DNA of 64,000 nucleotides from assembly GCF_027942865.1 (NCBI RefSeq), contig NC_134519.1:22292248-22356247 (forward strand), read 5' to 3'. Below, piece by piece: positions 11,203 through 24,594 of the stretch. Under the pieces are notes generated by a model. The model saw nothing but the letters and a program-made list of their open reading frames with translations, was not told the origin of the DNA and did not search any database. The position numbers and the translations under genes are program-made. The stretch is from Odontesthes bonariensis. Its lineage: Eukaryota; Chordata; Actinopteri; Atheriniformes; Atherinopsidae. Positions within the stretch are counted from its first letter, which is position 1. Each line of letters begins with the position of its first letter.

Positions 11203-13856
11203 CAGTCCATCAGTGTACCCATTGCTTTAGCTCAAATTAAACGGATGCCTCCACCTTCACCGCAGACCTCTTCCTATCCTGGGAATGGGAATGTTTATCC
11301 TGGGGTCGATTCTTCTCCTCCTCCTCCTCACAGTTCAAGACAAGACCAAAGTGGACCCTCTATTCTATGGTACAAACACGCAGCTTAATGCAAATGTGCG
11401 AAACAAAGGCAGATTGCTGTTATTTCATTGTGCTTGTATGTGTGTGAAGTTTTTGCAGAGTTTTCCTTCACCTGCATGGTGGGCTTGACCAATGCTTTAG
11501 AGCAGGATGGGTTCATCTCTGGCTTCATGAACTTCTACATTAAGATGGTAAGGAGACTTTTGTTGAGTTTAACCTTGTCCTTGTTGTTTTTTTTAACACT
11601 CTGATGTATAAATGTTTTGATTTAAGAAGTTCATGTGTCACAAAAAATTTATTTCATTGAATGACGCGCTGTCTTTTCAGGGTGAGCCTCATCTTAGTAC
11701 AGCCTATGCTGTGATGATGTCTTATTGGGAGGGTCTTGTGCACTTCAGCCTCTTCCTTACAATGATCCACCGCATGTTTACAGGGTAAACTGTTGCCTCA
11801 CGACCATCACAACCTGTCAGCTTTGTGTTCAATGAGACCTCTGTTGAAACCTGTTGATCTTGTGTCCACACAGGAAGTCCTACAGAAGTCTGGGCCTTCT
11901 GTGGGCGGGCTCCTCCATTGCTCAGCAAATTGTCTTCATTCCAGGAGTTGTCATTGGTGAGAGCTGCCTTCATTCAAACACAATGTTTGGTCAGAACTGC
12001 AGAAGTAGTTAGCGAGCGTATATTGACAATGTCCTCGTTCGTTCAGGTAAGTATGGGTCAAACATTCGACCTGCCTTTTGGAGGAACGTCCCCTTCTTTT
12101 TGGTGCCTTTCTGGGCAGCGTCTCTGCTCTTTAGCAAACCGAGGGAGATGCCAGTCATCACAGCAGACAAGGTAAGGTTTATTTTGTAAAGATCTGTGTA
12201 AACTGAGTATTCTTTAAACACCCAGAGGTGAGAAGCAGAACAGGAATCAAGTACTGCATGCAAATATAAAAAAGTTTAAAGTGAAAATGTGAAATTGCTT
12301 ATCTTTGTGAAAAGAAACATTGATTTGTAATTATTTTGAATCTCCTTATTCCCAGTTTGCATATGAAAATTTGCATGTACCCATGCAAACCAAGTTCAGG
12401 TTGACATTTCAACACTGTAATGAGTTACTGCAGATTTTTCAAAATGACCTATTTTGACATGTTGTATTTGATTGGCTTTTCAAAATCTAAACAAATTCCC
12501 ACATTAACACAGACATTAACAGTCTCTGGATGATCCCGAGTAAGTTTTGCAATGACTGGTCCAGTTGTTTCTGAAGAGGACTAATTCAGAAAATATGGAG
12601 ATGAAATCAGACATTAAAATGATAAGAATAATTTTGACTCCTGGCCAAGCATTTTCACAGATGATTTTAAAAAAAATGTCAGCTTGACATTTACAGCAGC
12701 ACCTATGGGAGCAGCACCTTAACTTTTGGGGTGTGACTAGTGGAAGTAGTGGTAGTGGATATTTTTTTTTTCCTCTGCTTTCTTCTTCAACTTATAGGGA
12801 AAAACTGAGTTCCAGCATTAAACAATCTGATCAAAGAAAATGAAAGAAAACTGAAAACAACAACCTCTGCTGTTTGAGAGCAGCGGCTTTAAATTTCAGT
12901 AAAACACATTAACTTGAAAATGTAAACTGAAATAAACATATTTCTGTGAGGCCACGGAATCTTTAGTTTAACTACGATTTCCTTTTGGAGCAACTTTACC
13001 TGAGACTGTGTGTGTGTGTATGTTGAGTAGATTGCTGAGGAGCAGAAGAAAGGTCTGCTGTCTCGACCTGCTGACCTGCTTCTGTGTCTCCTGCTGCTGG
13101 GAGCCGTAGCCTTCTGTGTTTTCAGAGGCTTTGTAAGTAAAGGAACACCAGGCTTGCGGTCTCTGTTCAGTGCTGATTGCGTTCATGCAGACACGAGTTA
13201 ACGTGTTTCGATACTGTATCTGTTTTTATGTTGTGCTCCAGGTGGTGCTGGACTGTCCTCTGGACACCTGTTTCACCTACATTTATCAGTACGAGCCGTA
13301 CCTCAAAGACCCGGTTGGCTTTCCCAGGGTTATGGTCAGTCCCCGAGACAAAAAAAAAAAATAGATCAACCAAATACATTCTGTATTCTTGCTCAAAAGG
13401 ATATCTTATCTTATTGGGCACAATTCTTTTAGATGCTGGTGTATTTGTTCTACGCTGTGCCCCTGCTCACAGTCCTCATCTATGGCCTAAAGACTCCTGG
13501 CTGCAGCTGGATGTTGGACTGGACCATCTTCTTAGCAGCTGCTATGGCTCAGGTAACTTGGTTATATTTTTTTCTGTCATTGACACTCATTGAAAAAGCA
13601 GAAGTCGGTGCTCCTTGCTGACCTCCTCGCCTCCTTTCCTCTCTAGACTCAATGGTGCCATATCGGAGCATCACTGCATTCCCGCACTCCCTTCACATAC
13701 AGAGCCCCAGTGGATAAGCGGTGGGCTGTTATGACCCTCAATGTGGTGCTCGCTCTTGTTCCAGTTCTGCTGGCTCTGCGCTGCCACACAAACCCTGGTT
13801 ATTTTATGAAACCTGTTCCAAAGGGACAGGCCGATGAGGAGAAAAAGAAAAAATAG
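10474..13856 (+). CDS. tm6sf2: Transmembrane 6 superfamily member 2 (TM6SF2), complete, 10 exons
   Basis: Multispan ER/Golgi membrane protein; the family acts in hepatic and intestinal triglyceride loading of lipoproteins and contains EXPERA-type modules. Exons: 10474-10565, 11266-11369, 11459-11547, 11681-11784, 11874-11956, 12047-12171, 13031-13132, 13242-13334, 13433-13552, 13647-13856. All have GT-AG borders and phases join, giving 373 aa (human is 377). Family landmarks seen: ALEQDGFISGFMNFYIK, YWEGLVHFSLFL, GKYGSNIRPAFW, VVLDCPLDTCFTYIYQYEPY and HSRTPFTYRAP. The last four residues are KKKK, a KKXX-type ER-retrieval signal; the human protein ends KKQH. TM6SF2 rather than TM6SF1 is chosen because of the neighbouring ncan. 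Exon 6 opens directly with GTAAGT. A poly(A) signal lies at 14588. Confidence 0.93.
11163..11202. repeat. (ATT)n microsatellite in tm6sf2 intron 1
   Basis: About thirteen ATT units, 60-100 bases upstream of the exon 2 acceptor at 11266. No coding effect is expected. Confidence 0.85.
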
Positions 13857-14587
13857 ACTACACGCCAGTTGCCTACGGTCGAGGATTACTTCTCGCTGTG
13901 ACAAAGGTGTTGTTTTCATGGGACTTTTTTTGTGCACAAACTGCATTGAACACACACTTTTCAACCTTATTACTCGGAGGGAATCCAAGAACATTATTTT
14001 CCGAGTCAGCTGTTCAAAATCTTCCACCTCCGGCACTCCCTCCATGGACTGTTGGACCCTGATAAGGCTGTTGATGGAGGTGAGGACTGTTATCAGATCG
14101 CACAGCTTTCAGGTGATACCCACTTAGTGTCCTCCCAAACTTGGACTACTAACCTGGATCGTATGAGTCAGCTATGCACCACTATAAGAGTGAGGATATG
14201 GTTATTTCTTAGTAGAAAACCATATCAAAAACTCCACAGGTCCACTGTTTCTAAATATTTTTACTCACTGGGAATCTCGTGTCAGTAAAAACTATCAAAG
14301 CTTTCGTCCTGTATAAACTGTGGGTGTTTATTGAATGTCAACAGAATCCACTGAATATTTAAAAGTCTGAATAACTGAAGAACTGCTGATAAGGAAGACG
14401 ACTAATTCGAGTTGCATTTAACTTAGTCAAGCTGAAGATTTGCGTACAAAAGCACTAGACTTACAAGATATACAAGATGTTCATCACCATTCCTTCAAGC
14501 ACAACAGGGTGTCTTCTTTTTTTGTGTGTGTATGTGTAAACGGTCCAAATTTATAGAAACTGAACTACTCTTCTTTTTGGCCTGTTC

Positions 14588-14593
14588 AATAAA
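14588..14593 (+). terminator. Poly(A) signal AATAAA for tm6sf2
   Basis: AATAAA within TTCAATAAACAAC, about 730 bases after the tm6sf2 stop codon, followed by a T/G-containing stretch. It is the first canonical hexamer that fits the 3' end of tm6sf2. Confidence 0.6.
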
Positions 14594-14599
14594 CAACTT

Positions 14600-17500
14600 C
14601 AATGATCTATAAAATTGTTCTGTCCGTCAATGTACCATCTCAGCTGAGCACCTCCCTTTTTCGCGGTGAGTCTCTCTCAGGTGGACACAGACACTGAGCT
14701 TTTCACCTTCGGCATGTCTGTGCCTCTAAACTTACACAAATGAATTGATTCCAAAAACTAAGTGGTTTACTAGCTTAACTGCACTGTGTCCTCAGTGATC
14801 AATATTGTCCTCCGCTGTGATGTCATTGTGCACTATGAGCAGTGCAATGCTGCAGTTGTGAAACTGATAAGAGGTGAACCCTGGATTTAGGTGAACTGTC
14901 ACTCACAACTGATCTAATGGCAAACTGATCGGAAGTCTGTGGCTCAGACAGTTTTTGAGCCACAGGAAAGGAGTATGAATGGTTCCTTTTATGATCTCCT
15001 TTAGCGTAGGAAACACTGGATGATCATCATAGCTCTGTCTCACATCTCTTTGCAACCACAACTTTCACATTGATGCCTGATTATTGTCATCAGCTACTAA
15101 CTGTGGTTCATGTAAATAAACGTGAGGACAGGAGGGTGGATGTGAGCTGCCTGTGACATCTTTCACTTTACTTTTTTAAACGACCAACCTCAATACTTAA
15201 AGTTATATGATATGTAAAGTAATATATTTACATCTGTGAAAAAGTGCAATGAGATGAGACAATGAGAAAAAGAAAAGTGCCTTCTTTGTGGGATATTTTC
15301 TTTAACCGCTGTAGTTTTCACTCCTGCAAATCTTTGTTACAGCTTTGTGTGAATGTGGTATGATTCTTATTGTGGCGCAGTTGTTTTCTTCCTAAGTACT
15401 TAGGATTGTTTCCTATCATCTTTCCTTAATCTCATGACATTTTCCAAAGAGGTCGAGGAAAAGAGCTCAGGGAAAGAGGATAGGAGTTAAGTGGACTATT
15501 CAACCAGAACCCTCAGTGTCTTGAAGGAAAATTCTGGAATTCTGGGTCCTATTTCCTCTTCTCTTAATTTACTAGATTTCAAACTGTGATCTTGTTACAC
15601 TCCATTTCCAGCTCTGGTCTAATATTACTTCCACTCTAATCAATTTCCCTGGGGGACGTTTGATTTTCCCTAACAAATCACCACTGAGATAATAACGGGT
15701 ATCCGCATGCAACCTGTTCTTTTTGGCATCAATTTGTGAGGAGTTGGAAATTAGAATTGGTTGCCGCATGACTTAAATGTAATTTTTCAAAGCTGACTCA
15801 GGTGTATAGCTATGCCAACATACCTGTTTGACAGTTTTATATCTGACTGAAATGGGCTGAATAAAGAAAAGGAAAAAAGAATACGTTAGCAGCGTAGCTA
15901 ACTGTATTCTCTGGATCTCATCTTGTTATCAACATCTATTTCAGTTTATGCCTGATTGTTTATATGTGAATGACTATGGTAAACTTTCTGTTCAGCATAT
16001 AACTATGCAGATTGGAATGATGAGATGACAAGATACACACCATATTAGGGCATAGCTGTCAGTTCAGAGGATCTTGTTCTTTTCTGTCAGTTGATTTTGA
16101 AGAGGTGAAACACCATGGCAATGTGCATCTTAACTGCAGATTCGTTGGTGTCAGTTTGACAGCTGGGATCTCATCCATGGACACATGGGGATTTTTCAAG
16201 TCTAATGTCAGCAGATCCCAGTCCATGTTTTCCTCCTCATAGGGTAGCAGAGCAAGCAGTGAGTGCATGAACACCAGCTGTGTGTGGTCTTTCAGGATGA
16301 GGCTGTTGTCTTATCATTTTCCTTTATTGTTGAACCAAAGTGCAAATCGCAAGACCAAAGTTTTGTAAGCTTCATCATCTGGGGATCCAGAGTGTCTTAT
16401 GGCAATACCACCTTCCAAATCAATCAATAGTGGACCCAGCAGCTGACTTATTGGGCTAATCTCCAATGTTTGCAACTGAACAACTAAAAAAGACTTTTAA
16501 CCATTTTTTGGGAGGCTGCGGTTCAGGATGGGGGTTTGTACCAAATTGAAGACTCAGTGTTATCTGATGACTTCCTTTTCCATAACGAGGCTACATTTTA
16601 TAAATTGGCATTTCATGAATATAGTTGGAATGAATTGGATGGAAGTGGAGTGAATTTAATTGCACTTGTATTGAATTTGCTTTCTCTGTAAAGTTCCCTG
16701 AGGTGACTTTTCTTGTGAATTGCAATATATGAATAATTTTAATTGAATTTAAGTTAAAATATGACTTTTTCACCGTAATGAACAAAAGATGCAGAATCTC
16801 CTGAAAGGTTAGTCTCTCCAAATATGAAGCATAACGGTGGATCGAATGTGATTTGGGATTGTGTTGCAGCCAGTAATCCAGTCATAATCACTTCAGTATA
16901 ATTGTATTCCAGTTATTGGAAATTTGCCAAGCGAAGGAAACCAACACTTTGCATTCAATTTTCACTTCAATTGAAACCCCCGAAATTTGTATCCATGCTC
17001 TTACTTCACATATTAAAGAAATTTGTTGTCATGTGCATTTTGGAGAAGAGGTCATCTTACTTGATTGGCTTTCAGTAATAACAGAACTTTTCATGGCAAC
17101 CAGTTGACGCTTTGTTTGCTTAAATAAAAAGATCAATCGCAAGTTTTATTCACTTTATTAAGAATGGAATACAACAGCAGGACAAAAAGTCATAAGAACA
17201 CCAAAAAAGTGGATGACAGATCAAATATCAAATGGACCAAAGACAAAAAATGGTGACATTCTACCCATCGTGTAAATATAGCCGTGCAAGGACCAAAGGT
17301 GATTAGCAAACTGGATACAATCAAATGTTTACCTCAGTAGAGTATTTTAGAATCCCATCCACACAACCTATGTCAATGAGACATACGTGTTGGTGGGTTC
17401 TTAGGGCGTTGTGGGGAATCTATTTGATTGGACAAGGTCCAGCTATTGATCAGGAATCAGCCAATAAAACACAACACAATATATACAATACAGAGATTAG

Positions 17501-18180
17501 AGGCAATCAGATGATTCATTTTGTGACTTATTGACTGTTGGACTTACATACCGGCATAGAAAAATGATGTTACACTGGCTCTCTGGTGTATAAGTAAAAA
17601 AGACAGCATATTCACTAGCAAATGATTCATAATAAATAGAAACATTACACAAACAGCAAATATTAGAAAAAAGCATGTCAGTAGAATAAAACAGACCAGC
17701 TACTCAGGTGCTCTATGGAAAAAGTAACAGCTACAGTACACATACAAACAGCTCAGGGTTACCACGGATTAAACGCTATCTTGCATCACTGCCGTCTGTG
17801 TAAACAGAACACTAGAATAAGTTATGTTTCATGTAGATCAAGCAAACTATTACAAAAAGTGACTCTTCTCTAAGCTAGGATAGGCTCCAGCTCCCCCCCT
17901 TACAACCCTAAATTGGATTAAGTGGGTATAGAAAATGGATGGATGGATGGAAGGATGGACTCTTCTCTAAGTTTCTGTCTTACATGCACACAATCGCACA
18001 AGCTCACACACTGCTGTCAGTCTGACAGGCCAAGAGAGGATTATAGTTTGTTAGACAGGTGGAGAAATGACTACTGAGACGTACGGGACAGAGGCTGTTA
18101 AGAGTAAGTCTTATAGTAGGTGTTCGCATGGACCTCAGTTAAAAGAACCAAACTCCGAAATAGGACCATGGAGATCAGCT
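14600..18180. other. Convergent intergenic region between tm6sf2 and ncan
   Basis: No gene recognised. Scattered ORFs of up to ~70 codons have no splice or homology support. Plus-strand TTTATT hexamers near 17140-17160 (AATAAA on the minus strand) could end a long ncan 3' UTR. A short interspersed-repeat tail lies at 17875-17960. Confidence 0.5.
17875..17960 (+). repeat. Interspersed-repeat tail ending in (GGAT)n
   Basis: The stretch AGGATAGGCTCCAGCTCCCC, then a decayed form of the usual 'ACCCTGAATAGGATAAG' text and ATAGAAAATGGATGGATGGA, is the common terminal segment of a widespread teleost interspersed repeat. A decayed inverted piece of the same tail lies near 42785-42840. Confidence 0.6.
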
Positions 18181-18228
18181 GTATGTTAGAAGTGAAATGA
18201 TACTATATATCAGTAGGAATAAAGTTAA

Positions 18229-18451
<223 letters not shown>

Positions 18452-18529
18452 GAAGCAGGAAAGGAGATAGATACTGTCTTTATTGGCCATAGTTAGCACC
18501 TAGGCAATGCAGATGTTGTATCATTTGGT

Positions 18530-18649
18530 TCAGTAGTAGCTGTGCACGTCCTCTCTGGCTTTGTGCCCCTCTCCTCCATGTCTCCTATTCCTGCGGCGTT
18601 CATGGTGCTGGTTGTGGTGATGGCGTCGGTACCCGGTGCGAACGCCGAG
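18530..18649 (-). CDS. ncan: ncan last coding exon, with an apparent +1 frameshift
   Basis: The acceptor CTCCTGCAG|CTCGG follows the sushi exon in phase 1. Read literally, the exon gives SRRSHR, then [10 protein letters not shown] and a stop at 18600. In human neurocan (from memory) the sushi domain is followed by PRRSHRMRRHHHHH and a long basic His/Arg/Lys tail. Here RRSHR is in the frame set by splicing. One base later, in the next frame, the sequence reads [17 protein letters not shown] and runs on to a stop at 18530. The switch falls at the CCC run at 18632-18634 (GGG on the coding strand), where one base fewer would make the whole tail continuous. Either this is a real truncating insertion or an assembly/homopolymer error. 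Confidence 0.75.
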   Translation of the reverse strand, partial: LGVRTGYRRHHHNQHHERRRNRRHGGEGHKAREDVHSYY

Positions 18650-21600
18650 CTGCAGGAGGAGGGAAACGTGTTTTTCTGGGTTAATGTTGCGTGAGCACAA
18701 CACAACTCAGATAAATGAAGGTGGCAGGTGTAAGAGTCCTGAACCCCAGTGAATTAAATCCCCTCCGTCGTGTTTAAAAATCAGTTAAATGTCAATATCT
18801 CACTCTAGTTTTTACTATGCACTTGTTTTTCACATATCAATTCCCTCATATTTGTTTGGTATATTTCATATATATAGTTTGTATTTCAGCTCACAAGAAA
18901 TAGGATGTTGGTCCTGGCAGAAAGACATGAAATTTATGACTTTAAAATAGCTTTTTTCCTTTTTTCTGTTTTTCCTTCTATGTAAAGACTAGAAACAAAC
19001 ATCAACTTTATCATGATGAGACAATGAAGAATAATACAAATTTGAAATAATAATAATATGGAAAAGTCAAAAGTTTTTTTGTTTTTTTTTACAATGAATA
19101 ACTTTGGATATCTCAAACAATAAATTGGAAAACACTGTAAACACCCAGAGGAAAAAGGGGGGGGATTAAAATCATCTTTACGTCAGGCTCTGGGGAACTT
19201 CTGCAGAAACCTTCAGAATATCAATTGAAGCAAAACTGATAAGTTTTGCTGCTTAAATAGAAATTTGTAGCACAGAGAATAAAAAAGGAATGATTTCGAG
19301 AAGATGGCTTTTAAAAGTGGCATAAAGGACTTTTACATTAAAGTGAATTTCTTGCAGAACAAGTTCACTCAGTTTTCTTACATAACCACTAGTAGTGATG
19401 AATTTTAAATCAGCAGGTCCTGGTGAAGATCAACTTTAAAGATATGGCACAGGCTATACCACTGAAGAGTAGGGAAGCCATGTGGTGAACTTCATCAAAA
19501 TGTTTTGATGCTCTAGATGATAAATAGACACAGCATTCAGAGGAGGAAAGGGGTCAAAAACTGAGACTGCGCAGAAAAAATGTGGAACACCACTGCTTTG
19601 GATTTTTCTTGTGGATCGCTGGAAAAAGACAATTTTGTAATTGAGCTCAGAGCCAGAAGGGTTCCACAAAATAATATGCATTGTAAATCCATCATTTCTT
19701 TTCGCCTTTTTAAATCACGGTGGGGATCAAAGTCAGGGCTACAATTAGTAAGGAGGCCTGAGACAGCAGTCCTTCTGGGAGTAGAATTTCTTTCTCTCCA
19801 TGAACTAAGTAGTTGTTTTGACATTGAAACTTAATCTACACAAAGAAAGAACATGCTCATCAAGATCTCTGATGCAGAGCCCTTTTTCAATGGCAAGGCA
19901 TTGTGTTGACATTTGGTACAAATTACCTAAAGGATCGTTTTCATGATCGTTTGATGACTTCTCAGGTTCTTTTGACTTGACCTGGTCTCACAAATTTCCA
20001 GCAACCAAATTAAAGTTGGTTGGGTCAACTTAAAGTTCTGTGAAAGAAAACCTTTTTTGGACTAAAAGTAGCCCAAACTGGCAGTGCCAGAAGTGCACGA
20101 AAGAATTTTTTAACCTCTAGTGTCTTGAATTACACCGGCACCAACGATCATGTAATGGTAAAACAATTTTTGTAGAAACCTTATATATAGTATATGTTCT
20201 GGGGTATTTTAGCTATTTCCATATCAATTCCTACCGCTAATTAGCAGACATATATGATCAAAATTAATGAGCTCATTTGTGCTGATGTATTGGCGTGGAG
20301 AATTATGGAGTTTGCTCATCTTCTTTTGAGCTTTTCAGCAATAAAAAGCTTTGAGCAAAGTAGAAGAGAAAAAAAGATGAAATGATTGTTCATTTATTAA
20401 AACTCTGCAGCTGGTTGCGGTTCATTGTAAGTGTCCAGACCCCAAAGCCACACTCCACACTTTGATTAAATTGGAATTTCAGTGATTAAAATAAGTCAAT
20501 CCCATTTCACCGCTGCGATAGCTGTATTGTCCAACTCCAAGGGACCCCAAGACCAGAATTAGATCACATTAAATCCAAAATAGGCGACTGAAAACAAATA
20601 ATTATATACATACAATGAAAATTCTGTAGAACATTTGGAATTATGGTGACTGGGGAACAAGGCTTAAAAACACATCGTAACAAGATACATGATAATATTC
20701 ACGAGGCCCCAAAGTCAATTATGTCTGACATAAAGCAGATTTAAACTGCACACTCACACTTTGTGCAGATGATCCTGGGTCGCTCCCAGCTTCCGTCGGC
20801 CCGGCAGCGTGCAGTGGGAATGTGACGCTGGTAAAATCCCTCAGAGCACTGGTAGCGCACCACTGAATGGATGTCATAATGTGATCTCCGCCGACCTATC
20901 AAATGGGCATTCTCCACTGCCGGTGGGGTCCCACATAAAACTGCCAAAAACAGTTCAATTAAACCATACAACTCATACAGAGAAAGCTTCAAAAATGGGC
21001 TTCTTATCAAATAGAAGATGCTGAAATAACCATAATGACCGTGTCTGGTGTCACAAATGAAACAGTTGCTAAACGTAAGTGATGACATCAAGTAAAGTGT
21101 GGAAAATCAATTATTCAGGAACATTGTTTCAGGTGCACGCTGCCTCTAGATGGCAGCCTTGTTGCTGTATCCGACCACTGAGGGAATGTAATGAAGCCAG
21201 AGGGAGGTGATGTGTCTCTTCGGATGACATGGTTTTTACAGCCAGACAAACACACACTCTCAAACTGCTTAATCCCTCTCTGTCCCTCCTTCATCCTTCT
21301 CTTTCTTCCTCTAACATTCCCCGGCTCATGTCTTCCATGTGTTTTCCTCGACTCCTACAAGCTCTCATGGCATGCACATGAGGTTGGCTGAATCCAAGAG
21401 GGAAGGAGTGGGGGCGGCCATCAAGACAACATGGCAAAATTGCTAAGAGGAATTTTAGATGTTATTTTTGAACCTGGCAATAACTGGCAATAACTGGCAA
21501 TAACTGCAAGTTCAGAGCCTGGAAGAGAGTAAGTGGGGCCAGAGACACCTATAAGAGGAAGATTGAGACTGATATTGCTATGAAAAAAATCAATACAGGA

Positions 21601-24551
21601 TTTTAACTGAATCATAGTCTTCACTTAAATTTGTGTTTGTCATATATTTTTTGGAGCGTGTGACCTTTTGTGAAAGGCAAAACAGTAAATGATGTGAAAC
21701 ACCTGCTCAAGTTTGGCCAACCACTGATACTTTGTGAAAAAGAAGTGTTGTCTGTGTATAGAGAACGAGCGGTGATGATGAGCACTGATGACTAACAGGG
21801 GGCCAGCTGGTCACACACAAGCAACCAGACTGTCTCTGTACATGAACTGATTATCAACCTTTTATGTGGTGGGAAAATATAATTTGTCAAACAGAGAATG
21901 ACGACAAGAAAATTCTGTTATTAAGTGCTGTCAGCTGCAGGGCATTAGCAGTATCACAGTACCTGTGCCTTTCTTGCAGATGTAGGGCAGGTTGTAGTTG
22001 CAGGGCACGTCGTTCCACTTGCCATCCTCATGGGCAATGGTCACCACACAGTCCTCACCGCCTGCAAAGAAGTTGTCCGGCTGGCTCTCCCTCCAATTCT
22101 CGTATACCTGCACATCAGCAAAGACTAGAATTCAGCCGCAATTTCTTTCATGTCAGGACAGCAAGACTGGAAATTTTCAGTCTGCTCATTTCCCTTTTAT
22201 TTAAACTAGAGATTAAAAATGGGTATTTTCACATTAATGCCATTTGGAGGATTACAGGGTGAGACTTTGCATATAAAAACAGAATGAGATTTTACTTCAA
22301 AATAAATCGCTCCTTATTTTTATTTTTTTACATGTAACACATGAGCTCAAAGCCTTCCAAAGTACTTTGTGTGGGATTTCTGTTTTTCTGTTTTTATCTT
22401 GCACCAGTCAGAAAGCAGTCGTCAAAATCGGACTGATCAGTTTTCGGTTTGTTTGCTCATCCACACAGTCTTGGTGATGAAAGCTATTTAAAGGCAGAAA
22501 AAGCTACTATTTTCAGGAGCTGAATGTGTAAAACAACATTCAAATGTGACCCTTCCTCCCTGCTCAACATGAAAGAGTGTGTTGGAACAATAGCAGTGTT
22601 CAAAAGATAATTTGCCATCCAAGAAAAGAACAAGAAAAAAAAAAACATATCTAGCTTCTTTTATTATTTTCTTAAATCTTGGTTATGTTCTAAGGCAAAA
22701 ATAAAAAGTCCACATTTGCTCACACTTCCACACAATCCTTCAGGAAAATACGGCATCATAAGATTTTACTTGAAAGTGCCTTTTCTACTAAAGGCCCAAT
22801 CCTAATTCCTCCCCTGGGTAAAGTGCCCCATTTCTTTTAGGATCGAGGAGTTGTGGTTAACCAGCCCTTCGGTCGTGTCTTTGGGGGGGGACACTGGATA
22901 GCTATGAGTCTGCTACTCCTCAATTTCTACAAGAGAAGAGAAAGTATCCCTCTGCAAATTTGAGGGAGAAGCCCAAGTAGAGGACTGAGACCGAACCACA
23001 GTGTGTGGAGAACAGACGTGCACACAGAGAGCCGAGGGAGGAGACAGTGATTTTAACCGCTCATTGCCTGGTGTCTACTCACCCCCTGCAGCCCTAAAAT
23101 GTCCCAAACATAACTGAATGATAAGAAATAAGAAAAACACAGGCAGAGGGCTGTCTCTCTGAGGAAAGATATACCACTGCGCACTTCTATTGGGTCACAA
23201 GACATGGCTGAATTTCCTGCTTACAGGTATGGCACTCCTTGCACGCATCACTGCAAAGGGGCCAAAGTTGCATACACAGTATAATTTGCCTCTTTATCTG
23301 GCATTGCATTCTAATAAATTATGGGATGATTAGTCCATACTTTTTCATATTCTTTTAGCTTGGATTTGTTTTATTTTAGCCCTGAATCTTCTTAATAACA
23401 ACTTTTTCATGGATTGGTGGCTTCAAGCACCATTAAAGACTGAGTTGGAGATTCTGATAAACTAAAAACTGATCACAGACCATATCATTGGCATCAGTCC
23501 ACTGGAAGTCCTCCTCCACTGTGCGATCATTCAGACCAATCCAGGCGTTGTCATGACCGAGACCTGAAACAAACAACAGTATAAGTAACTTACATTTGAT
23601 ATTAACGTACCATCTGACCCCTTTTTCTGTGTATTTGATGCATTTCACAAGTGTCTGTATTTTTAGCCTGCTTTTCTAAATACTGCATTAAGTTTACTTT
23701 TTAAAAAAATGTTCTTGCTCTGACTGACCGGGTCAGGTTGTGCTGGACAGTATTTTTCTGTGCCCTGATCTTTTGTCTTTGCTAGAAAAAAGTTCTGTGT
23801 TAGATGGGTGGAGGGGATAAAACCAAATCAACAGAAACGAAGTCGGTCACACATACCATTGATAAACTCCTGCTCAGTGCTGGAAAGGACACTACTGAGG
23901 TGGGCACTGTGCTCTCTGCAGTCTTTCTCTGCATCTTCCCAGGTGTGTCTGTGGGTGAAATACCTACGGGATGGAACAATGGAAGCTCAGAGGAAAATAC
24001 CTTCTGCAATCATACAGCCAGACAGATTTAAATGGTTCTGAGCAGTAATGTGAATATGCCATGGTTAACTTAAGGCTATTAAAGAGCATTACAGATGTGA
24101 GCGGCCTGTGGTTGCAGGCACATTTATTATAACTCCATTGGTTTTCACACCATTTTTTGATCAATCCTACCTGTAGCAGTGGCCGTGAAACTTCCTCCAT
24201 CCATGCTCACAACCTTCAATGTCTGTAAAATGGTGGGGAAATGAAGTTAAAACTATTTCTTCCTCAAGATATACTTAAATGCAGAAGGTCAGATAATAAT
24301 TAGATTAAAAGTCTGTGGAGGATGCAAAGAGGCAGAAATTTTCCATCTCATTTGGCAAATAAAGAGTAAAATAGATGACTGTGTCATCTTGAGCTAAATA
24401 CATGAACTGCAATTACATGTGTGTATTTTCCACTCACACCACATGTGGCCCTCTCTCTGCCCTATTGGTATTCATTAATAACAGCAAGGCTTGTGCTTTC
24501 ATTTAACTGTATGTGTTAGATATTCATTAATTCTCATTACTGCGAGCACAC

Positions 24552-24594
<43 letters not shown>

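Noticed and set aside
13834..14127. 97-codon plus-strand ORF after tm6sf2
   Set aside because: It overlaps the last tm6sf2 exon in another frame and runs into the 3' UTR; no homology or start context.
20759..20764. Donor AAA|GTGTGA for the sushi exon
   Set aside because: Weaker consensus than the overlapping GTGAGT, and it puts the last exon in a frame with no resemblance to neurocan.
23857..23948. Lectin exon beginning at the nearer acceptor (CCACAG)
   Set aside because: It would drop the conserved CYRYF-x-HR segment; the acceptor at 23964 keeps it and fits the phase.
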